This document shows positions 1 through 13,400 of a DNA stretch of 24,354 nt, one piece after another (position 1 is the first letter of the stretch; each line of letters starts with the position of its first letter). Source of the DNA: Bipalium vagum (Eukaryota > Platyhelminthes > Tricladida > Geoplanidae); the NCBI GenBank assembly GCA_037834085.1, contig JBBMKC010201717.1:1-24354 (forward strand), in the 5' to 3' direction. The notes beneath the pieces were generated by a model. It made no database searches and was not told the origin of the DNA. It saw only the letters and a program-made list of their open reading frames with translations. The position numbers were made by a program, and so were the translations under genes.

Positions 1-833
1 TGGAACATGTGATAAACGAGTGAAAGCCGTAAGAAAATCGAACGGGTCCCTCACAGATGCGCAAGAATGTTGATATTCGCGTTTTGCTTAACTTCTGCTA
101 GCTTCGTTACAATCTCCTTTTCTGACTAACTCTGTCCATTAAATTTATAGATCTAGAAATTTAATAATTCATGTTCTTGTTTTGATAAAGCATCCAGAAG
201 CTTCTTTGTTTTTTGTCTTCTCGTAACTATACCAATATTTTCGGTGTGATCGCCAGTTATAACTTCTTTCAAATTAATTAATTAAACGATTTCGATTTTA
301 AAAAGTATTTATTTTAAAATGCCTTGTACAATCTCTAACTATAACATTAGTAGGTGATTTCATTTTATACTGTTTGACTACTAAATTTGCTAAAAGATGT
401 GGAAATTTATACTAGTTTTTTAATCATTATAATGTAAAAACTATTGGTTGAATAATTTAAAAATAAGCAATTAAGCTTCTGGTATGATTGACATCATTTA
501 TTATCGTTTTGAAAGTCATGGATTCAAAATAGGGTAGTTTAGTATTTAGTCCTACTGGTATGTCTTAGGTTTACTTTGGACCTGGACCGCCTTAGTTTGA
601 TTTGAATTTTATTACATTTTCACTGAAATATTAATTTGTATAATTATTTTCTATATTTAGTTTTTTAAAGGAATCATTTTTAATTTCAGTTTTAAAAGTT
701 ATTTTGATAAGAAATTGATAACTATTTTAAAAATAAAATAATAGAGAGATCTTAAAATAATTTTATTAGCTTTTCTATAATTGTTTTAATATTTTCTCTT
801 AGGTCATTTTATAATCATTTTGGGAATTTAATC
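1..833. other. AT-rich flank upstream of GCN2
   Basis: This stretch is mostly AT-rich non-coding sequence. The first 130 bases are less AT-rich and have short open frames on both strands, none recognised. A pyrimidine-rich tract ending in AG near 802 precedes the GCN2 start, so a 5' UTR intron is possible. No TATA box or other core promoter could be supported. Confidence 0.5.
153..270 (-). CDS. Possible last exon of an unidentified minus-strand gene
   Basis: On the minus strand a frame of about 38 codons reads into a TAG stop at 155-153. It is rich in charged residues: it holds GDHTENIGIVTRRQKTKK and ends SKQEHELLNF. That composition looks more like protein than the surrounding AT-rich DNA. 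An AG at the upstream side (about 270) could be a weak splice acceptor. I do not recognise the family and cannot place further exons. If real, it is the 3' end of a gene facing away from GCN2. A chance open frame is a serious alternative. Confidence 0.25.
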
Positions 834-1415
834 ATGTCATCTATGGACCATATTACAACACAAAAAGAAGAAATTAAAGCATTGCGTAATATATTTGGCA
901 AAGAATTTCGATTACACAGGCCTAAAAATATCAACAAAGTCTACGATTCTATTTAACTGTATATATATTCAGTGATCACTATTTCAGAAATACGAGCCTC
1001 CTCATATATCTGTGTTGATTAATGTTGGTATTTCATCAAATAATGTCACAGAATTTTCAGTGAAAATTCACTTTGATTGTGCTATAGATTATCCCTTATC
1101 GTAAATATTCAAATTAAATGTATATATTTATTTTGAGTTTTAGTTGCCCCAAATTATCACTCTCAGACACTGTTAATATTCCAACAGCGATTCGTGAAGA
1201 ACTGATTACTGTTTTGACGAAAAAGTGTTCTGAATTAAAAGGAGTAATATATAAAAATTACCATAATATAAATTATTGCCGATTAATTAAAGAATCAAAT
1301 GATTTACCATTTGGTCGATGAAGCTCGCGAAATGTTAGTAAGTAAACTTGACAGACAAAAGTCAGCGAACGTTATTTCTCATCCTAACTATGATGATATA
1401 ATTCAGAAAGAAAAA
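834..1415 (+). other. GCN2 exons 1-4: RWD domain
   Basis: Residues of about 1-147 form the RWD domain, which in GCN2 binds the activator GCN1. The stretch EPPHISVLINVGI at the start of exon 2 matches the family's EPPEINLVLYP strand. YPLSCPKLSL follows, matching the YPDVVPEIEL turn, and MIYHLVDEAREML gives the last helix. The three introns are only 43-49 nt. A charged linker (exons 4-5) leads to the pseudokinase. Confidence 0.85.
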
Positions 1416-4400
1416 GTAAATATTGCCATCTTTTCATATTTCATGTTTCAATTGTCACAGGTAAAATTAAATTTACTGCGCCAGCGTCACAATTTTGCCA
1501 AAGTTCTTTGTCTTTCTTTTCTGTTTTTTATTTGAAATTATTTTATCTATGTTTGTAGAACGAGTCAACTCAGGCCAAGAAAATTGAGTAATATCCTTCT
1601 GATTAACAATTTTGAAAATATATCGATTTTTAACAATTCATGTACTTTAGAAAGTGCTTTCACACTTATCAACAAAATTCCAATGTTATAGAATGCTACT
1701 ATTCTCCTGACAAGAACGTAATGCAACTGTACAAGGGAATCTGTGAAGGCAATCATCGTGTAAAGTTGATCAATAACAATTTACAATTGATTTTTAATAC
1801 TTTTCAGGGTTTCCTTAATATCGATTTTTGTTGATTATCAATTGATTAATGTCTTTTCAGGTTTCAACTTGACTAAAGGTTTAAATGCTAAAATACACCA
1901 GATCTCGTTATCCAGTGTCACACAAAAACGATTGGAGCACCTGAAGAGTGATTGGTTGGAAAAATTGGAAAAGGATTTCTCAATACTATACACATTGGAC
2001 CATCCAAACTTGTTGCCCTATGTCGCCTATCGATCTCACATTCATGACAAACAAATTCGCAAGAAAAAGTATTTCGACATCAATATAAACGTACGACACG
2101 AAATCTTTCCCAATTTGAAATTTATTTTTCTAATCAATATTTATTATAATACTTTAATTTCATTGGTCGATTGTTATTAGATAATAATGAAAGGCAATTA
2201 ATCATTAGGTAGTCGTAATTAATTTTCAAATTGAATTTAGTATACTCGATCGATTGTTTTCGGGAATGATAAAATTTACGATTTACTTTTAATTTTCCGT
2301 TCAGTATGTTACTCAAAGCTGTTCGGGTGTTAAATTATCAAAAATGTGTGAAATCGATGTGCAAAGTGAACCGGGCGGAATGAAACCCAGATTGCCAATT
2401 ACAAAAATTCGCGGTTATTTGAAAAGTGTGATGAGCGCAGTCAGGTATTTACACGAAAGACAAATTACCTTTGTTAAACTCAATGTAAGTTCGATTGATA
2501 AAGAAAGGAGATCATTGAATTTATTCATTGTTTTATTTGTAATTGCAGATGGATTCGATATTGATAGATGAAAATTTTGAATTGAAACTGTGCCATTATT
2601 ACATTGGCAAAAGGTGAGACGTTTTTATGATTTATTGATATCTTTATTAGACCTGTATAATATCGATCTCATGTTTCAAGATTTGAAGAATTGAAAGAAA
2701 AGTATAGAAAGGAATTTGCTGAAGATACAACAGAATCAACGGACACTGTTCGTTCGAAAAAGGGATCCACAAAATACGACATTTTGAAAGTGGTAATGAT
2801 TTCAATACGTAATAAAACTTTTCAAGTTTATTTTTTAATCGATTTGATTTGTTAATATTGATTTTATTTAAATACTCGTTCGAAAAGGTTTTGTCCATTT
2901 ATCTTTATTTATTTTTGTTGATATTATTCAGTCTTGATTGAATCGTTCGAATTTTTATGGAAATCAATACATTTTTTCTATTAATAAATGTTACAATCTA
3001 TTATTAATTATTAAATATAAATTTCTAATTCCTTCTGATTTTATATGAATTATGCGGTTTATTTTGTCTTTTGGAAAGAAGATTTCGTTAGTTTCATTTT
3101 GATTTTGAAATTTCCACTCTATTGATTATCTTTGATCGTCTGTTTTTCATTGCAAGTGATTGTTGAGAAAGACCTTTTTGGGACTGTTGATCTTGAAATC
3201 TGTGCGTTGATAAACTTTCATTTTAAAATGGAGTGTAAATGACGAAATATATTTTTATTTTGGTTATTTATTGGTCGATAATTAAGTTTAAATGATTTTT
3301 TCATTAAAAACCAATACTGATTTTAGTATGTAAGAAAAAAGGTATTGTGATCAGAGAATTTAGTACGAAAACTTGAAAGCTGTCATTATATTAATGTTAA
3401 TATTAAGGTTTAATGTTAACTAATTATATTCAATATCGAAAGAAATAATGGAAAATCGATAACAGACAGAGTTTGTCAAATTTCTTGTCATGTTTCTTTC
3501 ATTTTCATTATTCTGCGGAAGCGGAAATCAATTTTTTATGATAATAATAAATTATAACATTTAATTAAATCAAGAATCGATAGATTTTCCGAATTTTTAT
3601 AATCAATTCCATTTGATGTTATTATTTTTTTTCAAATTTTCCGCAAGGAATTAATTGTAATATATTTCGAAAGAGCGGTGTTTGTTTCTGGGATCATATA
3701 AAAATTAAAAATCGATTGATTAGTCGTTTTTATATCGACTTACAAATATCTGTGGGATAGTTTGTAAATTTCATTTTTTATTGATTAGGGAAAACTAGCG
3801 AAACAGTTGTTTTTTTTCGGAGTACCGGAACTGGAAATCAATGAAACTGAGATGCCGTTGGATCTCATCGATTTCATTCATTGCTCTGAATCCTATCCTG
3901 ACGAGTTACATCTTCATTCGTTTTTATATCCAGATAACAAAAAGAAATCTTTTCCCGATGAAATTAGCAATTTTAACCAAGGTTAGTACGAACACAGAAT
4001 TTCGTTACAGTTTTCTTTTTCTTGAATCGTAATAATTATTTATTAACATTATTATTATTTTTTGTTTTTATCTTATTACTATAATTGATTATTTTTATTT
4101 ATTATCATCATTAACATTAGCATTACTATAAATGTCATTATGAATATTATTATTAATTAAAATTATCTATACCAATCAGATCTTTCTCCATGGAAATTAT
4201 TCCAACAGAGTTCACGAATTCCAAGAGAATTTGAACTAATTAGTAAATTGGGTGAAGGTGCTTTTGGGGATGTTGTCAAAGTAATTTTTGCTTAGGGTTA
4301 CTGATTCCATGTTACTTACGCGAGGTCTTAACGAAAAATAAATTCAATTTCAGGTGAAAAATATTTACGACAACCAATTCTACGCTATTAAACGAGTTCG

Positions 4401-7400
4401 ACTCAATTCAATACCGAAAAAAGCTGCTCGAACAATGAAGGAAGTTCAGCTGTTATCCAGTCTGAATCACGAGAATATCGTCCGGTTAGTTTTACATATC
4501 GAAACGGTCTTCTGCGTGAATTTCTTTATGGAAATGAACTCTGAACCGATCATGTTTCGACAATCGATTGAATATTATACTTATTGTAGAAATAATAATT
4601 TTTGTTTCTAAAATCAATATAATTTGAAAATTTTTTCTAAAAACAATAATTTTAACATTAATTTATTTTTCCCATTAATTTTATGATTTATTTATTATTT
4701 AATAGCATTTACAACGAAAAATTTTAAAATAGTAAGATAATTACTGTTTTTATGGTTAATTTAATAGAAAATTTTACTTTTCTTTAATTCAATATTTATA
4801 TGTGATAGATATAGTCATTTTTAATGTGAGTTTACTGAGTATTCATAATATCCAATATGCAAATTTTACAAAAACAATTTTTAATATTTCTTTTCTTAGA
4901 TAGTTTTATTTTTCGTTTCAAATAAGTGTTCAAAGATATTTTTATTTATTTATTTTTCTTTGTAATGAGATCATTCAAGCTAATTAGATTTTACTGATTG
5001 ATTAATATTAATAATTATTGGCTATTATTTACCAATTGATGTTCAGCTATTACGCTTCGTGGTCAGAGGAAATCGTGAAAAACTCTGCTGAACAGAATTT
5101 ATCACAAAATCATTATGTAAACGCAACCTCATCTAGCATCAGGGTCAATATTAGTGATAATAAATCAATCCATAAACTGGAACACGTCAATTCTGCTCTT
5201 TTGGAAATGCAAGATACGAAGAACAGTATGCTGTTTACGAGCAGCTTACATCGTCCATCAAATTTTGGTATGGTATCGATTTTTCTGGAACTTTTTTGTG
5301 TTCAATGTTTTGTTATTGTCAGTAGTTTTGATTTTTTTTATTTAGCTGGAAATCATCATTTTGACATTGAATCGTATTCTGATTCTGAAACGGACACGGA
5401 ACTGGAGCAAAGGTATCGATTAACCTTAGAGGTTTATTATTTGAAGTAGTACCAGCAGTAGCATTGGGGAAAACGAAATGAATCCTGTGTCTGCACAAAT
5501 CGTCTTTTGTAATTCTACCTCTATTTCCGATGAAAAAAAATCCGTTAAACATTCTAAAAGAAGTTATCTTAACGATCAACGATCTGTAGCTATGCCAATC
5601 AAGTCAAAAATAGATAAGGTTTTATATTATTCATTATTATTATATACTTCCACGGCCTCTTTGTAATTATTATTAATATTATTATTAGTAGTAGTAGTTT
5701 TACGATAATTAATAATAATTGATTATAATTAATGGATAATATTATATTAAAAATTAATTGAGATTATTAATCTATTATAAATTATTGTTATTAACCAGTA
5801 GAATTTAACTATTAGGTGTGTAAATATGTAACCGGAATCCGATTAAAGCTTTCAAAGTTTTAAAATGTTGGTAGTTATATATGTTATTTTGAAATATCAA
5901 AATTAAATGTTAAAATGATTTTTTTAATATTCTATAGTTAATCTAAGATTCAAAATTTTGAAAAAGTAGCATTTGCGGGAAGTTAGGGTACTTTTTTCCA
6001 ACAAGAATGCTGCTGAGAGTCACCGTTTATTAGAGGAGACATATGGGAAAGATGCTTTGTCAAAACACAATGTTTTGAATGGTTTCATCGGTTTAAAAAT
6101 GATGATTTCATCATCAAGGATGATGATCGATTTGGGCGTCCGGAAAAGTTGATGAAGAATTGAAGACTTTACTCAGTCAAAATCCATGTCAAATGTCAGT
6201 ATCATTGGGAGTCGATCGTTGTACCGTGACCAAACGTTTACAAGCAATGGGAATGACTCAGAAACGAGAAAGACCGAGAGGTGTAGAAAGTCGTTTGTGT
6301 ATCTGTGAACAATTGCTTCAACATCAAAGACGAAAATCTTTCTTGCATCACATGTAACGGACGATGAATAATCTGAAGCGAAAAAGATCTTTGAGAGTCC
6401 GGTTCATATTTCTATATCGACGGCCAAGCGAAACATTCACGATCAAAAAGTCCATGCTATCCATTTGGTGGGATCATTTAGGTATACCATATATTATGAT
6501 TTATTGCAATCAGAAGAGATCGCTATTAACTCCAATCGATGCATTTAGGCCAAGCAACAAATGATAAACGGTCATATTATGGCGACAGGCATGATAAAAT
6601 TATTTTTTTACATGACAATGCTCGGCCGCATGTTTCAAAACTATTTACTACATACATAGAAACCCTTGGATAGGAAATCTTACCTCATCCGAAGTATTCC
6701 CCAGATATCGCTCCTTCGGAGCCTGTTCCATTCCATGTCGCACAGTCTAGGTGACCAGCAGTTTCGTTCTTATGATGACACCAGAAAATGGCTCGATTCT
6801 TGAATCTCCTCAAAAAATCAAGAATTTTTTCAAACTTGAATCCGTAGCCTACCTGAAAGATGGGGGCAAGTAATAGCAACTGATGGACATTACTTCTACC
6901 AAAAAATGTGTTTAATTCCTATAATAAATATTAACTTAATTATTTCTTAAAAAATTCAGGTTATATTTTCACACACCTAATAATATTCCGATTTTTCTCA
7001 ACTTCTTTTTCTAATATTTCTATCTAAACATCGATTGCCGCTATCTGTTTCAGTTTCTCATGATCCAAATGGAATTGTGTGAAGGCATGTGCAATACATT
7101 ACAGAAATATATCGAAACTCAAAAGCTGTATTTGAACAAAAGATTGATTTGGCGATTCATCCGTGAGATTGTGTCAGGTCTGGATCACATTCATTCGAAA
7201 AATATGATCCATCGAGACTTGAAGCCGAACAACATTTTCCTCGATCTTCAAAGACGAATAAAAATAGGTGACTTGGGATTAGGAATGAATTTCATTCAAA
7301 GAGTATCACTCGTCTATTATCGAATTTTTTCATTGTATTTTGTTTTCATGAAAGATTAAAGTAATTTTTCAGAGTCCCAATGATCCAGCATCCAACCAAT

Positions 7401-10400
7401 CGGCTGGATTGGAAGAAAATCAATTTCCCAATGAGGTCGAGAGGGGGCCGGTCGGAACTGCGCTGTACATTTCTCCCGAGATGATGTCCAATAGCTTTTA
7501 CACCAACGTAACACTGTTTTCTGGTCATTCGCGATTAATAAATCCTGCTGCGATTTTTCATTCAGAAGGTCGACATGTACAGTTTGGGAATAATTATCTT
7601 CGAAATGTGCTTCAAACCTTTCCAGACGACCTCAGAACGGTTTATTGTACTCAACAGGTTGCGACTACCCCAAATTATATATCCCAATGAGAAAGAGTTA
7701 AAAATCGATCTTCCGTTCAAACACATAATTAATTCTCTCTTGATTCATGATCACACAAAAAGACCAAGTGCCTCAGTAATTTTACTTAGTTTTAATCAGT
7801 GAGATGGATAGAGGAAGAAGGAAAGAGATACGATTATTATTATTTTGATTTTAATAGGAACTGCTCAAGTCCAATATCATTCCTCCTCCAGAAGGAAAAG
7901 AATTGGAATTCCGTCAATTTCTCATTCAATTGACGAAAACCAGTAATAGCAGTCTTTATAAATTAATGTTGAAGGAACTGTTCCAGCAGACATCGACCGA
8001 AGTAATTTGATTTTTTTGTTAAATATAAATGGTTTTTTTTTCCAGTCACGTCAATATGAACTTCCCGTACTTTATCAGTCGCCGTTCAAATACTTTTTGT
8101 CCAATACTCGCTCTCCAATAACGCAAATATTATCTGAAGATCGATTGGATGAAGGCGATTACACCTACTTCATTTTGAAAAGGTCCTTAGTTTTCCATTT
8201 ATAAATACCGATTATTCTTCACTCTTTTTAGTTTGTTATATGGTCTTTCCAGTTGAGTTATATTACTCATTCATTTTTACACATTTAACCGTTTTTAAAA
8301 AATTCTTTTATCAAAATTTTTGTAAGTTAATTCATGTGTAGTCAATTTCTTTTTAATTTTAAATTATATCGATTTTCATTGAATTTAATATTTTCTAATT
8401 AAATTATTGATTTTGTAATTAAATAATTCTATTTGACAATCAATTATGTTAGATTAATTCGTTTTTCTTTTATTGATATTGGTTTCTTCATTATATAGTA
8501 ATAATTTATTTATTGAATTGTGAACCCGTGAATTTACACTTGCAAAAAATTATTGATAATTTTTCCTTTAATAAAATTTTTTGAAAAATGATTTCATTTT
8601 ATTTTCAATCAATAATTCAACGTTGAACTATTATCATTGAATAATTTTTGTGTCTCTGGAATCAGAAATCAATTGTAATTATATTGATTGTTTCGTGGTA
8701 ATTTTTAACAAAAAATTAAAAATATATTTGATAATTGAAATTGATTGTTTAAAAATTTATTTATTTTTGTTTAAATTAATTTTTGTTATTTTATATCATC
8801 TATGATTCATCTTATTAATTTTTAGTATTATTGATTAATAATTATGTACTATCATAATTATTATAATAATATTATTAATAATCTTAGTAATAAAAATAAT
8901 AATAATTATTAATTTTTTCAATAAATTTATTTTCAAATTTAGAGACGTTTTGCGTCATCTCGAATCGGTATTTGTGTCTCATTGTGCTGTGGAATTCACT
9001 GCACCGCTATTGTCCCCAAATGTTACGAAGCACGGAACTGATAAATTATTCACTCTTTTGGATTGTGAAGGTGTTGTCATCAGCTTGCCCGACAATCTCC
9101 GAGTCAACTTTGCGGACTTTCTCCTCAACAACAATATCACTTCAACAAGGCGTTTTGCAATCGGTCCAATTTATCAGCACCAAGAATATCGACGGGATCA
9201 TCCACGAGAACTGATTGAAGCGGCTTTTGATATTGTGACTGATTATCACAGGTTTTTTCAGAGCTTTGTTTTCAGAATAAAATAAATAATTGCATTTTTT
9301 GTTTCAATGACAATTGTTCCGTTACAGTATTAACAAGTCGATCGAGGTGCTCATTATTCTTAATCAGATTCTCAAAAAGTTTTTCAAAATTGAAGTAATA
9401 TTCTTGATTTTTTCATCAATAATCCATTTCAAAATATTCGTCTGAGTTCAGCATATCTCATTAATTCTGGAAATCAATCACACGGATCTGTTTGATGGTT
9501 TAATGGATTATTACAAAATTCCCAAGGAACTCTGCCAAAAACTTCGTTCTTCTCCATTCCAAAATCAGGTAAATTAATCGATATTTTTAGTCATTATATT
9601 ATTTATTATTATGGTATTATCTTTTGAAATTACATTTATTTTTATGTTATTAATAATAATTATTAAAATTTTTCCAATAATTAATTTATAACTATTATTG
9701 ATATTTTTTTACTTTAACAAAAAATAAATCAATACATATTGCTTAAATTTATTGTTATTTTTAATTTCTTGAAGGATTGGACAATTATCATTGTCTTATT
9801 TTTTAGGCGATTATAAATCTTGAATAATTTTGCTAAAGTAAAAAGATTTTTTATTCTTAATGATTTTTTGTAAAAATTTTTAATTGTTCTCATTGAATCA
9901 ATAATCGATTGATATTTTATAATTTTATTAGCACTGCGATTATATCATATATTATATATTAATTATATCAATATTATTTTTCTATTACTTATCTTTTATA
10001 ATTTAATTTATAGTTTTTATTATTAATTCTAAGAATTTTTTTCCAAAAATTACTCAATCACTTTATCAATATTGTTTATATTTTAGTACTTTATCAAAAA
10101 TAAGTCAATAGAATCTGTTTATATTTTTGCTATTTTTACTTGTTTGATAGGAAAGAGCTATTGTTATTGTTTAGTTTTTTGACTATTAAAATAAATATTG
10201 CGAAAGCAAAAAAAGTTTTCCTATCGCTCGTTGATTTTTTAAAAATTTTTTTTAAAAAATTTTAATTTCTTCTCATTGTAACGAATTTTTTCTTTTGATT
10301 AAATGACAAAATTTAGACTTTATCTGATATCGATTATTTGGATTCTGATGAGTTCCGTGAAAGTTCCAAATTACCCGAGATCCATTTGGTCAATCTAAAA

Positions 10401-13400
10401 AATATTCTTCGATTCAATGACGGAAGTCTGGATGGTTTTGAGAAGCTTCTGAAGCAGTTTTTGAACCGTACTAGTGATTTGAAGGTCTCTACATTCTTCC
10501 TTTCTGAAATATGTTTTAATTTTCTATCTCTATTTCCAGAGCTTTGATGTGATAATGATAGCCCTGAATGAGTTACGAACGATGGAGCAACATTTCAACA
10601 ATTGTCTTGCCAACCCTTGCTTTGCCATACAAATTCGACCTAAATTCGTACCCGTGGACTCAATTTATCGTGGTTTTGTATTCCAGTTGATGTTGTACAT
10701 ACACGACCGACTTTTTGACTGTGTCAATTATTCAAACAAGAAACAGGCCAAATTTCTTATGAAATATTTGAGGAATCCAAAAACATTGGGCAATGGTGGC
10801 GATTATTCTCGTTATTTCCTGTCTGCGCAGAGGTAATCTTTCACTCTTTGCTTTATATGGATTATAAGAAGTTCCATTTTGAAATTGTTTAGTCTCTATC
10901 AGTGTCATCAATTGTAATTTGTTTTTGACTGATCGTAAAATATTATTAGGTTTGAAAAAACGTTCGTGTACTTTTAAGTATTGGAATTTATTAATCATTT
11001 AGTTGTTGTTTAAATAAGATAATAGTCTTTTGTGATAATTAAAATATCATTATGCAAGATAAAAAATTGTATTTTAAAAAGCGCAAGAATTTTCTTACCA
11101 ACCATCTAAAAAATATTGATCCATTTCCACTGAAAATAATTATCTGTCGATATCAAACACAGTTTGGTGGGCGATTATATCGATTAATTCTTTTCTATTT
11201 CTATTTTTCTTTAATACCGGTCATTGTTTTCGAATATATTTTTGAGTAGTATTGATTAAATTATTTAAATCGAGTTTTCTCTTAACCTGTATTAAATTTC
11301 AAACTATTGAAAATAATATTTTATATATAATATTTTAATATAAGCGCATAAATATTTTTATTGATTTGATATTTTAAATTTAAATATTAATTATAAATCA
11401 ATACTGCTCTTAATAATTGATTTAAATTAATTTACAACTGTTTTCCTTTTTCCTCTCACATCACTGTGTTAATGTTTAAAAATGAGTGCTGTGAATTATA
11501 AATATATAATTTTCTCAGTGTAAACTGACTGGAAAACTTTGACAAAGTGGATTTCTTTTATTATTATTTATGGTTATTTTTGATTTGTTTGTCTATCTGG
11601 CGATTATCATTGGCTTTTGATAAAAATTGTGACTGACAATAAAATGTTTATTCTTTTAAAAATCTGTCGAATATCTAATCAGATGTCACTACTTGATCAA
11701 TGAAATCAATATTTTTCAATTTCTAATCGATACAAACCGACTTAAGGTCTGATAATAATCGTAATAATTATCTTTCTCATTTCATTTGTCAGTCCCGCTG
11801 TGACCGAAAACGGCGACACGAACACCGCATTACCCGTGTCAGCGGTCGGGGTCAGCATCGACGTTTCGACCGTGTTGCAGTGCTTGTATTCGATCAGACA
11901 ATTGTGCCTCATCAACGGTGATTTTGAAAGTCGACCTGTATGTGATTTTTTTCTCATCGATTTTCGTGTGCTTGTGTGTACTGCACCGATATCATGTGCT
12001 TTTTTGTGTGTTGGCGATTGTGAGAATGTTTTAAATGTCTGTCGTTTTCAGGAATCGATCGTTGTCAATGGCATTGTCACCGCTCTGGTTCAATACGACG
12101 CGGACAACGATCTCAATTGCCGTGAACTGATGACAGCTCTTTGGACCGCAGGCATCAGCGCTCAGCTTTATGATTTGGTAATCGATTTTTGACAAAAGTA
12201 TTTTTTCATTAATGTTCGTTATTCTTTCAGGACGGAAATGGGGAGGACTTTGCGTTCAATCGGAAAATCAATTTCTTCGTTAAATTTTTACCGAAAAACG
12301 ACAAGAAATCGTCAAGCGTTGTGAACAGTCGAATTTTTATCACCAAAAATAGCGATTACAAGGGTGTGGGAGTCGAATTGGATGATTCGGCCAAAGTCGT
12401 TGAATTCATTTCCAGAGAATTGTCAAGGCTCAAAGAAACATGTGTGCTGCGCAGTGAAAAAGACAAGTTCGAAATTTTCGACTTTTTGATTATCGATCTT
12501 CATTTGACTTTGGTATTTTCACAAACAGCATAAATCTACCAAAACTATTATTATTGATTTATTATCAATCCCTAGATTACACTATTTTTAAACGTAAAAA
12601 GCAAAAAACATTAAATTCTTTATTTATTCTTAAATTTATTTTGCATATTTATTACACAAAAGAAAGGAATAAATAAAATCCTTTAGAATTAGTATTTTTA
12701 ATAATATTGGTTATTGGTTTTAGATGATCTATCACTTTGGAGGATACTGTAGAAAGAAAATATTTCTATATAAATTAAAATTATTGATTGTAAAAATAAT
12801 ATTTTTGAAATATAAAATATTGATTTTTAATTGTTGATCACATAAAAGTGAAGTGTCATTGTTCAGATTTTGTTTTAGATTTGAAATTAAAACATAAAAT
12901 ATCGATTATTTTTTAAAAATATTGATTTTGAAAAATCCATAACATTTGTTTGTGATTTTACAAAAGAACATTTTTATATTAAATTTTTTTTATTAGTAAA
13001 ATAATAATTAATAATTGTAATAATCAATAATTTAAAAACAATCAATTATAATTATCAGTAAAATATTAATAATAAATATTATAATTCGGTTAGTTATCTT
13101 TCATTAATAAATTGATATCATAAATTTTCTGAGTTGCACTGCCTATAAATGTTGTACACAGGTTTCAAAGACAAAGGAGTGACAGTGCTTCACTGGAATC
13201 ATCAATGGAAATCGATTTAAAGAAAATGATGAATACTAATAAAACCGAAACAACAATGGCCAGTCGATATCTTTATAAATTTATCAATGTCAAAGACGGT
13301 AAAATCAGCGCCAGTCGCGATTTGTGTCTGTCGTACTTTGTCGAAACCCAAAAGCACATGCAGTCGCTAATTCAAAAGCATGTTGACATCGATAATTCAC

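Larger units (their letters stand above)
5812..6980 (+). mobile_element. Degraded near full-length mariner transposon in a GCN2 intron
   Basis: This 1,169-bp element has 24-bp terminal inverted repeats matching at 20 of 24 positions and a TA duplication on both sides (5810-5811, 6981-6982). It lies in the same orientation as GCN2. Remnants of a mariner transposase run through it: NAAESHRLLEETYGKDALSK near 6000, LGVDRCTVTKRLQAMGM near 6195, SRLCICEQLLQHQRRKSFLH near 6280, LHDNARPHV near 6608 and YSPDIAPSE near 6695. Several frameshifts and stops break the frame. The first catalytic motif (TGDE) is damaged, the second Asp is present in HDN, and the third is Glu (APSE instead of APSD). The copy is therefore inactive. 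Removing it leaves a host intron of about 264 nt. Confidence 0.92.
4180..7775 (+). other. GCN2 exons 12-19: catalytic kinase domain
   Basis: The glycine loop GEGAFGDVV is in exon 12 and the ATP-binding lysine in FYAIKRV (about K499) in exon 13. The aC-b4 region reads LNHENIVRYYASW. A Ser/Asp/Glu-rich insert of about 140 residues fills exons 14-16, matching the long insert typical of eIF2alpha kinases. The catalytic loop MIHRDLKPNN (Asp about 733) is in exon 17. The metal-binding motif reads DLG instead of DFG. The activation segment GPVGTALYISPEM is in exon 18, and KVDMYSLGIIIFEM and RPSAS in exon 19 complete the C-lobe. Confidence 0.92.
7858..12512 (+). other. GCN2 exons 20-29: HisRS-like regulatory domain
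   Basis: This part resembles histidyl-tRNA synthetase and in GCN2 binds uncharged tRNA rather than charging it. It opens with ELLKSNIIPPPEGK, the conserved kinase-to-HisRS junction. The motif-2-like region reads YRRDHPRELIEAAFDIV. GNGGDYSRYF matches AAGGRYDLLI, VSAVGVSIDV matches PTAIGVSIAI, and LMTALWTAGISAQLYD matches the anticodon-binding-like end. The 3' edge of exon 29 is uncertain: a donor after 12466 keeps frame with the next exon, whereas the better-looking donor after 12512 does not. Confidence 0.88.

Noticed and set aside
2647-2898. Minus-strand open frame of 83 codons
   Set aside because: It is largely the antisense of GCN2 exon 10 and the adjoining intron and has no protein similarity I can recognise.
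3841-4032. Hydrophobic 63-codon frame starting with ATG
   Set aside because: It is an alternative frame of GCN2 exon 11. The in-phase reading gives PLDLIDFIHC, which matches the pseudokinase.
11052-11249. 65-codon open frame in GCN2 intron 26
   Set aside because: Its composition follows the AT-rich DNA, it resembles no family, and the flanking GCN2 exons join in phase without it.
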